DNA from: a virus | Virus record (IMG/VR): IMGVR_UViG_3300027980_000041 | Location: 1-49,421 of that record | Direction: 5' to 3' (one strand) | Length of the DNA: 49,421 bases | Shown: piece by piece, positions 14,428 through 22,700 of the stretch | How positions within the stretch are numbered: the stretch's first letter is position 1 | Layout: each line of letters starts with the position of its first letter | The notes under the pieces: generated by a model | The model's database searches: none | Seen by the model: the letters and a program-made list of their open reading frames with translations, nothing else | What the model was told of the DNA's origin: nothing | Position numbers and translations under genes: made by a program

Positions 14428-14704
14428 TTGTATCCACCTCATTCATCATATTTTTAAAGCAATCGTATATGTCATCAAGATTGATAATATAACCTTGTAT
14501 TTCAATCCACGCATAATCTACATAAGGTTTATCAAGATATGGATTAAACTCACTATAAAATACATATGACAATAATTCTTTTAATGCTATGTGATAATCA
14601 GTTAACATACTACCATTTGCAATCCAAACTTGTTTAAAATCTTCATCTTCTAGTAAAAAAGTATATAATTCTTTTTCAATTTCTTTTACTTGCTTTTCAT
14701 TCAT
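14420..14704 (-). CDS. Hypothetical protein
   Basis: 94 residues, acidic and aromatic-rich (SEFNPYLDKPYVDYAWIEIQGYIINLDDIYDCF). GGAGAATTAAGT precedes the ATG. A TGCGTTGTTGTT repeat lies 25-30 bases upstream of the start. Not recognised. Confidence 0.65.
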   Translation of the reverse strand: MNEKQVKEIEKELYTFLLEDEDFKQVWIANGSMLTDYHIALKELLSYVFYSEFNPYLDKPYVDYAWIEIQGYIINLDDIYDCFKNMMNEVDTNG

Positions 14705-14745
14705 ACTTAATTCTCCTATTTATTATAATTAACAACAACGCATAA

Positions 14746-15213
14746 CTAACGTTCTACTTTAGTCCATATGAAGCAATAACCCATAGAGTAGTACTTAACA
14801 TCATCTATAATGCTAGGCTCACTAATATAAGTATCTTCTTCATCTTCTTCATCTCCATAATCTTTATCCCAGATTTTGAATATATCTTTATCTTTATCAT
14901 AAGTTACTAAATCATAATTTAATTGATAATTCCAATCTTTCATAATTTCTAGCATAACCTCATATGTGAATAATGGACATTCCCAACCATTCCAATGTTG
15001 ACCATATGTCATACCTTTAAAGCTATTATCTTCATCATCAATACATACTTCTATTGGTTTAAGAGGTGCATCTTTATAAATGACCTCTATAATATCATTA
15101 TGTCTATCCATTATTTCTTTAGTTCGCTCAACTCTATTAACACTATCATTAGCAAAGTCATATTTATAATCTTTGCCATTACTAGCATTAGTTACAACTC
15201 TAATCTCTAACAT
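14746..15213 (-). CDS. Acidic hypothetical protein
   Basis: 155 residues from the ATG at 15213, eight bases after AAGGAGA; TTG at 15216 is an in-frame alternative. Strongly acidic towards the C-terminus (KDYGDEEDEEDTYI). A GGTGCGTTGTTGTT repeat lies about 25 bases upstream of the start. Such acidic proteins are sometimes DNA mimics, but nothing here proves it. Confidence 0.65.
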   Translation of the reverse strand: MLEIRVVTNASNGKDYKYDFANDSVNRVERTKEIMDRHNDIIEVIYKDAPLKPIEVCIDDEDNSFKGMTYGQHWNGWECPLFTYEVMLEIMKDWNYQLNYDLVTYDKDKDIFKIWDKDYGDEEDEEDTYISEPSIIDDVKYYSMGYCFIWTKVER

Positions 15214-15259
15214 CAAATCATCTCCTTATATTTAGTAACAACAACGCACCATTAACAAT

Positions 15260-15529
15260 CTACTTATATGCCACTCTAGTGAGTACATCCATAACAAGTG
15301 CCATATCACTATTACAAGTTACATTAATCTCATACTTAGCACCATTGTCACAATAGATTGTTACATATTCACCAATACTATTATCTTCATACTTTAAACC
15401 TTTATACCACTTCTTGTTGATTGTTAATAATTCATTTAAATTTATTATCGTTTTAATTCTTTCGTTTCTTAATTCACCAATTATTGTTACTTCATTCTCA
15501 TTAATCGTCATTCCTTTTAATTCTTGCAT
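15260..15529 (-). CDS. Hypothetical protein
   Basis: 89 residues starting MQELKGMTINENEVTIIGEL, beta-rich; contains TIYCDNGAKYEINVTCNSDMALVMDVL. GGAGGAATTAAGA precedes the ATG. Not recognised. Confidence 0.65.
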   Translation of the reverse strand: MQELKGMTINENEVTIIGELRNERIKTIINLNELLTINKKWYKGLKYEDNSIGEYVTIYCDNGAKYEINVTCNSDMALVMDVLTRVAYK

Positions 15530-15558
15530 CTTAATTCCTCCTATTTTTTAGTTTGAAA

Positions 15559-15641
15559 TCCTTAATACTATGTATTAGGAAATCGTTAGTAATTTTTAAT
15601 ACCTCACAACAAGGACTAAATAGGGTGAATAATTTAGTCCT
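15559..15641 (-). other. Two strong intergenic hairpins
   Basis: The first (15559-15580) pairs TCCTTAATAC with GTATTAGGA around a 3-base loop, with one bulge. The second (15612-15641) has a perfect 10-bp stem AGGACTAAAT/ATTTAGTCCT and a 10-base loop. Neither has a U-tract, so they may be RNA-processing or stability elements in the leftward leader rather than terminators. Confidence 0.45.
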
Positions 15642-15662
15642 CGTAATCAAATATTTAAAATT

Positions 15663-15755
15663 TTACACACTCATTCTAATCATTAACACCACCAACAATA
15701 AGATACCAACAAATATTGTATCTCTCAGAAATATATAGCTACCTTTCTTGTTCAT
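15663..15755 (-). CDS. 30-residue membrane peptide (tentative)
   Basis: MNKKGSYIFLRDTIFVGILL followed by LVVLMIRMSV, a single transmembrane helix with basic N-terminus. Its ATG lies two bases after the stop of the gene at 15757 (TAATATG), a coupling pattern used by its neighbours. No separate ribosome site is seen. Confidence 0.4.
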   Translation of the reverse strand: MNKKGSYIFLRDTIFVGILLLVVLMIRMSV

Positions 15756-15756
15756 A

Positions 15757-16059
15757 TTAATATAAGTCCATAATCATTTTACTAAATTCAACACCACTAA
15801 CTAACTTAATGTCACCATCTTTAACCATCTTATGCAACTCTTTAGTACTCTCACATTCAAAGAATATAGTTGTATACTTAGTAGTAGTGGCACTATACTT
15901 ATAATAATCTTCATTGATAATCTTAGTATTATCGAAAGTATTAAATATTGCTATCGTACTTTCATAACTTTGAAAGATGTAAGTAGAACCAATACTTATT
16001 TCGAATTGGTTCGCTACCTTGTTACCATTTGGACTTTTCAAATTGCTTACTTTAATCAT
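15757..16059 (-). CDS. Hypothetical protein, first gene of the leftward operon
   Basis: 100 residues from the second ATG, eight bases after AAAGGAG; the ATG at 16065 is only two bases from it. Starts MIKVSNLKSPNGNKVANQFE. Beta-rich, no family recognised. It is the first gene after the non-coding divergent region and follows a candidate promoter at about 16134-16164. Confidence 0.65.
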   Translation of the reverse strand: MIKVSNLKSPNGNKVANQFEISIGSTYIFQSYESTIAIFNTFDNTKIINEDYYKYSATTTKYTTIFFECESTKELHKMVKDGDIKLVSGVEFSKMIMDLY

Positions 16060-16133
16060 AATCATATCTCCTTTAGTTTATTTTCATTGCTTAAAAGTAG
16101 TAATGACCATACCCACAAAGTGAATGCGTTATT

Positions 16134-16164
16134 ATTATAACCTCATTACATAACCTTTAAGCAA
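16134..16164 (-). promoter_or_regulatory. Candidate leftward promoter
   Basis: Read leftward: TTGCTT (16159-16164), a 19-base spacer, TATAAT (16134-16139). The spacer is longer than ideal and the -35 overlaps the 16160-16187 hairpin. It would feed the gene at 15757. Confidence 0.35.
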
Positions 16165-16187
16165 CCAACAAACTTGCGTTAGTTGCT
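16160..16187. repeat. Inverted repeat in the divergent region
   Basis: AGCAAC pairs with GTTGCT and, after a mismatched base, AAC with GTT, giving a nine-pair stem with an 8-base loop. No T-run follows on either strand, so it is not a terminator; it lies at the -35 of the candidate leftward promoter. Confidence 0.4.
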
Positions 16188-17052
16188 ACGATTTCCATAT
16201 CTTGATTGTAACTAAAGATAAACTAGTTTTGATAGTGTGAGGGTATATCAACCCATTTTCAAAGCCATAATATATATGATTAATTATCGTGATGCTAACT
16301 TTTATAATCACTATATAGTATGATGCTTTATCTAGTTTCACACTAAAGGCATACTAACTTGTATTGCTTTCTACCTTATATACGTTTATCTTGTTAGGAC
16401 TCTCGCCACCTTATGGTGCTTATGTATAGTTAAGAACTCCATAATAACTATATAATTATGTTTTGCTTATTACCTTGTTTACTTATTCAAGACTTAGTCT
16501 ATTATAATACTTGAGTCTCTAGCGACTCTAGATGCTTGAATTTTCAATCCCTTTCGCTTTGTCTTAGTATATGATATGCACTTGATTTCCAAATGATACC
16601 AATTAACTAGAATTAATTAATAATATATATGAGACTTGTTAACCTCTTTGCTTGATTGCTTAAGGTGTCTCTCTTGCTACACCAATAATTTACCATACAA
16701 CTAACATTTATGTGAACCCTTAACTTCCATTTGTGTTAGAAAGTTTATACCAGAATGAACCTTAAAACTATTTTTTTGCTATATATAATAGGGTTGTGTT
16801 GCCTTTGGTGTGTTTTATGAGTCATTAGATAATAAAAAAAGATACCCCCCATACAGAAAAAGCAAACGTTTGTTCGATAAGTGAGGTGGTAGTGGGGAAC
16901 TGAGCTGCTTATAATATATAATTGGTACACTCGCCCTATTTTCACTAAAATTAACCCTTACTTAAACATTAAAATAACATTAAAGCATTTGATTAACTCA
17001 TTATTAAGTCATATAATAAAGAAAAATAATAAAAAAGAAATGGGGTAAACGT

Positions 17053-17415
17053 ATGGCTGCTATAAGGTTAGAAGTAGAAAGTCCAAAGAAGATAGTGTCT
17101 GGGATATATAAATGGACCAATAATAAAAATGGGAAAGTATATATAGGAAAGGCCGAACACCTCTTAAAACGTAGAAAAAGGCATTTAACACTATATAAAA
17201 TGTATAATAAGAATAAAGTAGAACTAGAGGAAAGTAAGACGAACAAACGTTTGTATAATGCAATGATAGAAGATGGAGTAATGAATTTCAAGTTTGAGAT
17301 AATAGAGAGATGTGAGAATGCAGATTTAGATCTGAGAGAAGATTATTGGATTTGTGAATATAACTCAATCGAAGATGGATATAATATGATTGAAGCTCAA
17401 AATACGTTTGAATAA
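17053..17415 (+). CDS. Free-standing GIY-YIG endonuclease
   Basis: 120 residues with the full GIY-YIG core: GIY 17-19, YIG 30-32, R40, catalytic E96 in DLREDYWI, and N111 in GYNM. These metal-dependent nucleases cut DNA on one strand at a time; many are mobile homing enzymes. There is no C-terminal NUMOD or zinc-finger DNA-binding domain, so specificity is unclear. No intron is visible around it. A GGGGTAAACGT site precedes the ATG. It opens the rightward half of the genome and is flanked by an inverted pair of a 14-bp sequence. Confidence 0.88.
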   Translation: MAAIRLEVESPKKIVSGIYKWTNNKNGKVYIGKAEHLLKRRKRHLTLYKMYNKNKVELEESKTNKRLYNAMIEDGVMNFKFEIIERCENADLDLREDYWICEYNSIEDGYNMIEAQNTFE

Positions 17416-17442
17416 CAAGAATCGCAAAATTGGATTTGTCGC

Positions 17443-17460
17443 TTTGGCTTCGCCAAGTTT
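17443..17460 (+). terminator. Weak hairpin after GIY-YIG gene
   Basis: TTGGC-TTC-GCCAA with a T-G extension, followed by TTTA. It is a small stem, possibly a partial terminator. Confidence 0.3.
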
Positions 17461-17489
17461 AGATGTAGTACCCTGTGCTGGTGGTAGTA

Positions 17490-17503
17490 GGTGCGTTGTT
17501 GTT
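17490..17503 (+). repeat. GGTGCGTTGTTGTT repeat copy
   Basis: Exact 14-base match to the minus-strand sequence at 15237-15250, and 12 bases match at 14731-14742. It lies upstream of the tRNA-gene promoter. All copies are followed within a few bases by an AT-rich TATA-like sequence. Confidence 0.5.
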
Positions 17504-17525
17504 TATACAAATATGCTTGAAACTA

Positions 17526-17554
17526 TTGTGTACTGATATCGACTATGATATAAT
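17526..17554 (+). promoter_or_regulatory. Promoter of the tRNA genes
   Basis: TTGTGT (17526-17531), 17-base spacer, TATAAT (17549-17554) with TGA before it (extended -10). The expected start is near 17561, exactly at a strong hairpin. Confidence 0.7.
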
Positions 17555-17560
17555 TAATAC

Positions 17561-17587
17561 GAGATAGAAAACCCCCCTTTCTATCTC
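17561..17587 (+). ncRNA. 5' stem-loop with C-rich loop
   Basis: A perfect 10-bp stem (GAGATAGAAA with TTTCTATCTC) closes a loop ACCCCCC at the expected 5' end of the tRNA transcript. The C6 loop is complementary to the GGGG of the acceptor strand of the next RNA (17595-17598), so a loop-to-acceptor pairing is possible. Whether it is a leader, processing element or small RNA is unknown. Confidence 0.45.
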
Positions 17588-17593
17588 ATAAAT

Positions 17594-17663
17594 TGGGGTG
17601 GTTCTGGGAACAAATGAGCTTCCAAACCTTACAAGAAGAGTTCGATTCTCTTCGCCCCGGCCA
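17594..17663 (+). tRNA. tRNA-Trp(CCA)-like gene with shrunken D-arm
   Basis: 70 bases ending in encoded CCA. A 7-bp acceptor stem (TGGGGTG with CGCCCCG, two G-U pairs, U1-G72 at the top), a normal T-arm (AAGAG-TTCGATT-CTCTT), 4-base variable region and a 7-base anticodon loop TTCCAAA give anticodon CCA with U33 and A37; discriminator G73 also fits tRNA-Trp. The D-arm is reduced to GTTC-TGG-GAAC (3-base loop) without the usual joining bases, and the anticodon stem has a C-C mismatch. It may be degenerate or function unusually. Confidence 0.55.
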
Positions 17664-17665
17664 TT

Positions 17666-17741
17666 GCTGGATTAGTATAATTGGCATTACGACTGAATTG
17701 TAATCAGTAAGATGTAGGTTCGAGTCCTATGTCCAGCACCA
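17666..17741 (+). tRNA. tRNA-Thr(TGT)
   Basis: 76-base cloverleaf: acceptor GCTGGAT/GTCCAGC (one T-G pair), D-arm, anticodon stem ACTGA/TCAGT with loop ATTGTAA (anticodon TGT, U33, A37), T-arm GTAGG/CCTAT, discriminator A and encoded CCA. Reads ACA (and possibly ACN) threonine codons, common in this AT-rich genome. It starts two bases after the CCA of the previous tRNA-like gene, so the pair is likely one transcript. Confidence 0.88.
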
Positions 17742-17766
17742 TAATAAAACATAAGGGAGGTATAAT

Positions 17767-17988
17767 ATGGAAACTATGAATAAAGTTGAATTTAATTTAG
17801 AAGAAGATATAACAACTGAAGATATGGAATCAACACCAATTGCTAGAAATTTCAAAAGACCTATGACTGCAGAAATAGAATTACACTTACAAGTTGGTCT
17901 TAGCAATAGATTATATACTAAAGTTAATTGTGAAGTTAAAAACGTTATGGAATTAAAAGCAATCATAAACGAAATTAAATCATTGTAA
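17767..17988 (+). CDS. Small hypothetical protein
   Basis: 73 residues, beginning METMNKVEFNLEEDITTEDM and ending with KNVMELKAIINEIKSL. Mixed strand/helix, acidic N-terminus. GGGAGGTATAAT precedes the ATG and a terminator follows the stop. It is downstream of the tRNAs, likely in the same transcript. Not recognised. Confidence 0.65.
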   Translation: METMNKVEFNLEEDITTEDMESTPIARNFKRPMTAEIELHLQVGLSNRLYTKVNCEVKNVMELKAIINEIKSL

Positions 17989-17995
17989 CAAAAAC

Positions 17996-18023
17996 GGAAA
18001 GACTATTAATTTAGTCTTTTTTT
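17996..18023 (+). terminator. Rho-independent terminator
   Basis: AAAGACTA (17998-18005) pairs with TAGTCTTT (18012-18019), loop TTAATT, then a T-run. It ends the tRNA/73-residue-gene transcript. The same 23-base hairpin occurs on the minus strand at 47536-47558. Confidence 0.85.
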
Positions 18024-18077
18024 ATGTATATAATTAATCCCTTTTACATATAATTAGATATAGAAAGGAAAGATATT

Positions 18078-18650
18078 ATGATAAAGAAAATAGGTTTTAT
18101 AATCTTCTTATGTATTGCAATATTATTTGTAAATAGTTTGAATCCATTTAAGTCACCTCTTAGTTATTTCGAAAAGGAAGAAGAGATTATTAAAAAGGTT
18201 ATTTTAGTTGAAGAAGAACTATCGTTACAAGGAGAAGTAATAGTTAATAAAGGAATAATGGTATATGAAAAGAATATAGTGAGTGATAGTGTATTACCAT
18301 TTGATAGGAGTGAATTAGATGTTAGGATAACGTATCAATTTATAATTACTTATAAATTAGAAAATATAACTGTAATTAAAGTTGGGCCCGAATGTTTTGT
18401 AACTCTTCCAGATCAATTTTATAAGTTACAACCTATTCAAGTAGATGAAAAGTTTATGGAAGATAGAGAAGTGTTTGGTGTTAAGTTTGATAAAAGTGAT
18501 TTTGAAACTATATTATATTTAGGTAGAGAAGATACTATACAAAAAATTGCAATGTTAGATACGAAGCCTTATCGAGCTGCAGTAGAAGAAAATATAGAAT
18601 TACTATTACAAAAGTTCGGAGTTACAAAGATTAATTATGATTGGAAATAA
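18078..18650 (+). CDS. DUF4230-like membrane-anchored protein
   Basis: 190 residues: an N-terminal membrane anchor or signal-like helix (MIKKIGFIIFLCIAILFVNS), then a domain with ITYQFIITYKLENITVIKVGPE, FVTLPDQFYKLQPIQVDEKF, and a C-terminal helix AVEENIELLLQKFGV. The order (hydrophobic anchor, LP-type strand, amphipathic helix) resembles DUF4230, a family of surface proteins of unknown function. The assignment is from memory and needs a profile search. A phage copy could alter the host surface or block superinfection. A TATAAT-type promoter lies just upstream, and it stands apart from the late operon. Confidence 0.6.
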   Translation: MIKKIGFIIFLCIAILFVNSLNPFKSPLSYFEKEEEIIKKVILVEEELSLQGEVIVNKGIMVYEKNIVSDSVLPFDRSELDVRITYQFIITYKLENITVIKVGPECFVTLPDQFYKLQPIQVDEKFMEDREVFGVKFDKSDFETILYLGREDTIQKIAMLDTKPYRAAVEENIELLLQKFGVTKINYDWK

Positions 18651-18750
18651 TTATGAGGTATTGTTCTTGTAAATGTTGTTGTTGTATGATAAGATAAAGA
18701 TGTATTATACATATACCTTTATTCTTATTTTATATATCTCCTATGACTTG

Positions 18751-18776
18751 CCTAGAATTAATTTTCTAGGTTTTTC
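18751..18776 (+). terminator. Rho-independent terminator
   Basis: CCTAGAA/TTCTAGG stem (18751-18770) followed by TTTTTC, downstream of the DUF4230-like gene. It separates that gene from the late operon. Confidence 0.8.
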
Positions 18777-18804
18777 TGTGTTTAAATATAACTTTTCACA
18801 TAAA

Positions 18805-18834
18805 GAAAACCATCCAGTTCAATGGATGGCTTTC
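18805..18834 (+). terminator. Second hairpin, backup terminator
   Basis: CCATCCA/TGGATGG stem with a 6-base loop, flanked by GAAA and TTTC; only a short T-stretch follows. Probably a weaker backup to the terminator 40 bases upstream. Confidence 0.5.
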
Positions 18835-18871
18835 AAACAGAAAGAAAAATACACATAAAGGGGTAACTAGT

Positions 18872-18967
18872 ATGACTACTAGATTACATACTTATTATAA
18901 CTCTAAAACTATTGTTAGTAAAGAAGAATTTATTTTTAACTATATAAATGATATACTTTATATATGA
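18872..18967 (+). CDS. 31-residue peptide (tentative)
   Basis: MTTRLHTYYNSKTIVSKEEF and a further 11 residues, starting eight bases after AAAGGGGT and ending before the late promoter. The strong ribosome site is the only support. Not recognised. Confidence 0.35.
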   Translation: MTTRLHTYYNSKTIVSKEEFIFNYINDILYI

Positions 18968-18978
18968 AAGGGCTATGG

Positions 18979-18984
18979 TATAAT
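18979..18984 (+). promoter_or_regulatory. Extended -10 promoter of the terminase operon
   Basis: TGG-TATAAT (extended -10). No good -35 is visible at 17 bases. Transcripts would start just before the AGAGGTGATGAT ribosome site of the small terminase gene. An activator may be needed. Confidence 0.45.
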
Positions 18985-19002
18985 TATAAAAGAGGTGATG
19001 AT

Positions 19003-19782
19003 ATGGCTAATTATTGTGACAAACCTTGCAAATATTTTGTAGAAAATGAATGTAACCATCCTGATTTCAAAAGGAATAAAATCTTTTTAGAAGAAGATGG
19101 AAAGAAATGTGGTGGTTTTACTCCTATCAAGGGATTGAATGATAAGACTGCTTTACAAAGAGCAAGGAACTTAATTAAAAAAGAAGAAAGAAAAGAAGAA
19201 ATGTTACAAAAGAAAGAAGAAGAAAAGGCTAAATATGAATTAACAATTCAAAAAATTAAAGAAGATGGATTTGATGCAAAAGATGGTTTTAATTACTTTT
19301 TCGATTTATCTTCAATAGAACAATATTATGTATGGGAAACTTTAGTTAAAAAAAGAAAGCCTTTAAATGTAATGCGTGAAGTAAATCAAGAATTAGGTAA
19401 AAGTTGTGAAGCCACAAATGTTAGAGCAAAGATTAGAAGATGGTCTATGCGACCAAACATTATGAAAGCAACTGGAGAAATAACTAATATTATTGCTAAG
19501 AAATCTAAACAAAAATTAGATTTAATAGTTGATGAAATGGTAGATAAAGTTGCTGAAGCTGTTGGTAATATTGATATCGAACATACTATGCCTGAAGATG
19601 TTATTAGAATGGGTAAAGATGTATTAGATATGAGAAATAAGATACAAGATAAAAATGCTGCTATTAATATACAAGATAGTGTATTAGTATTCGGTGATGG
19701 TTCATCATTTGGAGATATTTATAAAAAGAACTCTTATGATTTACCAACCGAAGTTATTGAAGCAGATTTTGAGGAAAGGTGA
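19003..19782 (+). CDS. Small terminase subunit (TerS)
   Basis: 259 residues from the ATG after AGAGGTGATGAT (MANYCDKPCKYF). An N-terminal cysteine cluster (CDKPCKYFVENECNHPD) suggests a zinc knuckle. The middle contains a helix-turn-helix region (FYVWETLVKKRKPLNVMREVNQ-like) and a helical oligomerisation segment up to residue 200. Its position before TerL and the overall layout support TerS, which recognises packaging sites on phage DNA and loads TerL. Gene order is unusual, since a giant gene separates it from TerL. The stop overlaps the ribosome site of the next gene. Confidence 0.7.
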   Translation: MANYCDKPCKYFVENECNHPDFKRNKIFLEEDGKKCGGFTPIKGLNDKTALQRARNLIKKEERKEEMLQKKEEEKAKYELTIQKIKEDGFDAKDGFNYFFDLSSIEQYYVWETLVKKRKPLNVMREVNQELGKSCEATNVRAKIRRWSMRPNIMKATGEITNIIAKKSKQKLDLIVDEMVDKVAEAVGNIDIEHTMPEDVIRMGKDVLDMRNKIQDKNAAINIQDSVLVFGDGSSFGDIYKKNSYDLPTEVIEADFEER

Positions 19783-19787
19783 TAAGT

Positions 19788-22700
19788 ATGGGAAATGGAA
19801 ATGAAAATTTAAATAAAGAGTTTGCAGAAAAGACTAGTATATTAACTCAAGAACAAGTTACTAGTCCAACTGGATTAAATAACTTTTTTGTAAGTGTATT
19901 AAAAGATAGTACATTTAATTATGAACCACAAGATAAGATTTATACTCCTACTGAACAACTAATAGATAACTATGCACAAGCAAGAACTGTTGAGTTACAG
20001 TTCCAAAAAGATTATGGTTATTCTGATACTGATATGGCTATCTTTAGATATCAACAAGATAACTTTGCTAAGTTTCAACAACAAGGTTATAAAATGGATA
20101 CAAACGAGTATCAAACTGCTATATCTGCTTATCAAATAGATAATCAAGCATTTCATAATTTAAGTAATAATTATAATTACTTTGCAACTGCTGGGGATAA
20201 TGACCCGTTTGTTGAATTAACTAATCGTTATATGAATGATTTAAATGGATTAACTGATGAAGAATTTAATGAATGGTATAGTAAATTAAGTCCACTTCAA
20301 AAATACCAATTAGAAGCATCTGGATTTGGTGATACTCAAAAGATTAAAAATACTTTAATTGGTGCAGATTTAAAACGTGCTGCAGATGATGGTGATGTTG
20401 AAAAGGTAGATGATTTTTTTGGAGAACACGCAAAAACTGGTATAGCTAGTATTGCTATTGCTGGTATCTTAACTCCTGAACCTCTTACTACTATTGGTGG
20501 ATTAATAACTTTAGGTGTAGCTGGTATTGGTGGTTTTCTAGGTTCAATAGGATTAGAAAAGGCCGCAGAAGAAGAAATACCAGTATTAAAAGATATGGAT
20601 AATGCAGTTAAACATTTAAGAAATGCATTATTCAATACTACTATTGGCTCGATTGCAGGAACAATTGATATGGGTGGAACTTTAATTAGTTATGCTACAA
20701 CTGGAATATATAATACAATTACTGGTCAAGATATAGATACTAAAGATAGTTATATTTATAAACCATTTGATTTTGCAAGTGGATTAATTGATGGTCTTAA
20801 TGAAAGTCTTCAAACTAAAGATGTAAAAGAATATTCAGGACTTGAAAAAGTATTTTATCAAGGTATACCTCAAGTTATGGGTTCTATTTCGGGTTATATG
20901 TTTTTAGGTAGTGCTATGGCTAAAATCCCGGGTATGTCTGGTGAAGTTAAAATGGGTAATTCATTTGTCAATGCATTATTAGGTGGTAGTAAGGCCGAAC
21001 TTGCAACTAGAACAATGATTTCAATGAGTGAGGGTAATGATGTATTTAACAATGCTAAAGCACAAGGAATAGATGATAATAAAGCAATAACTGGTGCATT
21101 AATGAGTATGGGTGGAAACTGGGCATTGTTAGCTGGTACTGGTGCTATTCCGGGTAAAGTTACTCGTGGAACTAATAAAACATTTGGTAATTTAAATGCA
21201 ACACAATTATTAAAAACTATTAGTGCTGATGCAGCTCTAGAGGGTATAGAAGAGGTAGGACAATTATTAATTAGTGATATTGCTAATATAACTACTGGCT
21301 CTCAACAAGAGTTTACTGAAGCACAACAATATATAGAAACTGGTCTATATGGTATGTTTGGTGGTATGTTTGGTGGAGGTATTGAAACATTTAATGTATC
21401 TAAAACAATAAATAAAACATATGACCAGATCTTACAAGACCAACCAATAGGTAATCAAGTTAGTATTGAACAAATTAAAAATGAATATATTGCTAAAGGT
21501 GATAGTCAAATACAAGCAAAAGATAAAGCAATTAACTTTGTTTTAGAAAATGGTATTGATAATCAAGTAGCAGCTAAACTTTATAGGAACTTACTATTTA
21601 CTGCTGGTGAGGGTTTTGTTGAGGGTTATAAAGTATTCGAAGATTATAAAACAAAAGTGGACCAACTAGCAAAAGAGAACTTTGAAAAAGAAGGTAAAAC
21701 TCCTAATGCTAAAGAACTTGAAGCAGAAGTAATTAAAATAATTAGTAATGATTATTCACAAGATACTTTCTATAAAATGGCAGATGAACAAAATAAAGAA
21801 TTAATCAATAAGATTGATTTACAAAATCAAGAAAAACTAGAAAGTATATCTGTTAATGATAGAGTTGATTTAATAAATGAAACTAGAACTGTTTTAAATA
21901 ATATAGTTAGAGATGAAAATGTTGCAGATTGGAATGGAGAAAAATTCGATTCTCCTAAACGTTATGGACTCCAAAAAATAAAAGGTGAAATAGTAAGTTC
22001 TACATTTGATAAGAAACATAATAAGTTCAATATATTAAAACGTATGAATAACTATAATATTACTCCAACAGACTTTACAATGATGCAACAACGTGAAGAG
22101 GGTTCTTGGGTTGATAGTACACAAGTTAGAAATATGAATAATGAGATTACTAATATTAAAAAGACTTTAGATGATGTTGTTGGTACTACTAAAAAACGTA
22201 TTGATAAGTTTAATAAAGAAAATAAGTTAGAATCAAAAGATTATGAATATATGTATGAACAAGGAATCTTGAATAAAGAAGATTATATCTCTTTATTAAA
22301 GAAAACTGATTTAGAAACAACAGATCAAGAAATTCAAAATATATTAAATATATCAAATGAAATTGAAAGTTTTTATAACAAATTATCTAAAGTTGATAAT
22401 GTATTAGATATGGAAAAGGATTATAAAAAGTTACAAAATTTTATTGATAAAACATTTGAAACACAAACTGAATATGATGAATTTATTGAGAAGAATAAAA
22501 AGTTTATTAGTAAAAAAGCATTAAGTAGTTTTGAAAACTTCAAACAAACTTTTGAAAATGCTAAGAAAGAACAAGCACTCGAAATAGAAAGAGTCGCTAA
22601 AGAAAAGGCTGTTCAAAAGGCCGAAGAGAAACGTTTGGCTAAAGAGAAAGAAGTTGAAAAAGATGCGAGTTTGGAAAAAGAAATCACTAAGAAACAAGAA

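Larger units (their letters stand above)
16066..17052. other. Non-coding divergent region (987 bp)
   Basis: There is no convincing gene in this stretch. It lies where leftward and rightward transcription diverge. It holds a hairpin at 16160-16187 (AGCAAC/GTTGCT plus AAC/GTT), overlapping inverted repeats GAGTC/GACTC and TCTAG/CTAGA around 16510-16535, AT-rich tracts near 16590-16630 and 16910-16925, and a CAAACGTTTG palindrome (16863-16872). It may be an origin or regulatory hub. The open frame across 16745-16945 has a low-complexity, atypical composition and no ribosome site. Confidence 0.6.

Noticed and set aside
16745-16945. Minus-strand open frame in the divergent region
   Set aside because: Atypical composition, no ribosome site, no family. 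Probably chance.
16066-17052. Group I intron beside the GIY-YIG gene
   Set aside because: No recognisable P7-type core sequence and no split gene around it; the endonuclease looks free-standing.
17555-17562. T7 RNA polymerase-like promoter TAATACGA
   Set aside because: Only the first eight bases agree with the T7 core; the rest differs. A sigma-A promoter just upstream explains the transcript start.
17594-17663. tRNA-Gly(TCC)
   Set aside because: Reading the loop as CTTCCAA gives anticodon TCC but leaves almost no anticodon stem; the frame with loop TTCCAAA and four of five pairs gives CCA (Trp), which also fits G73.
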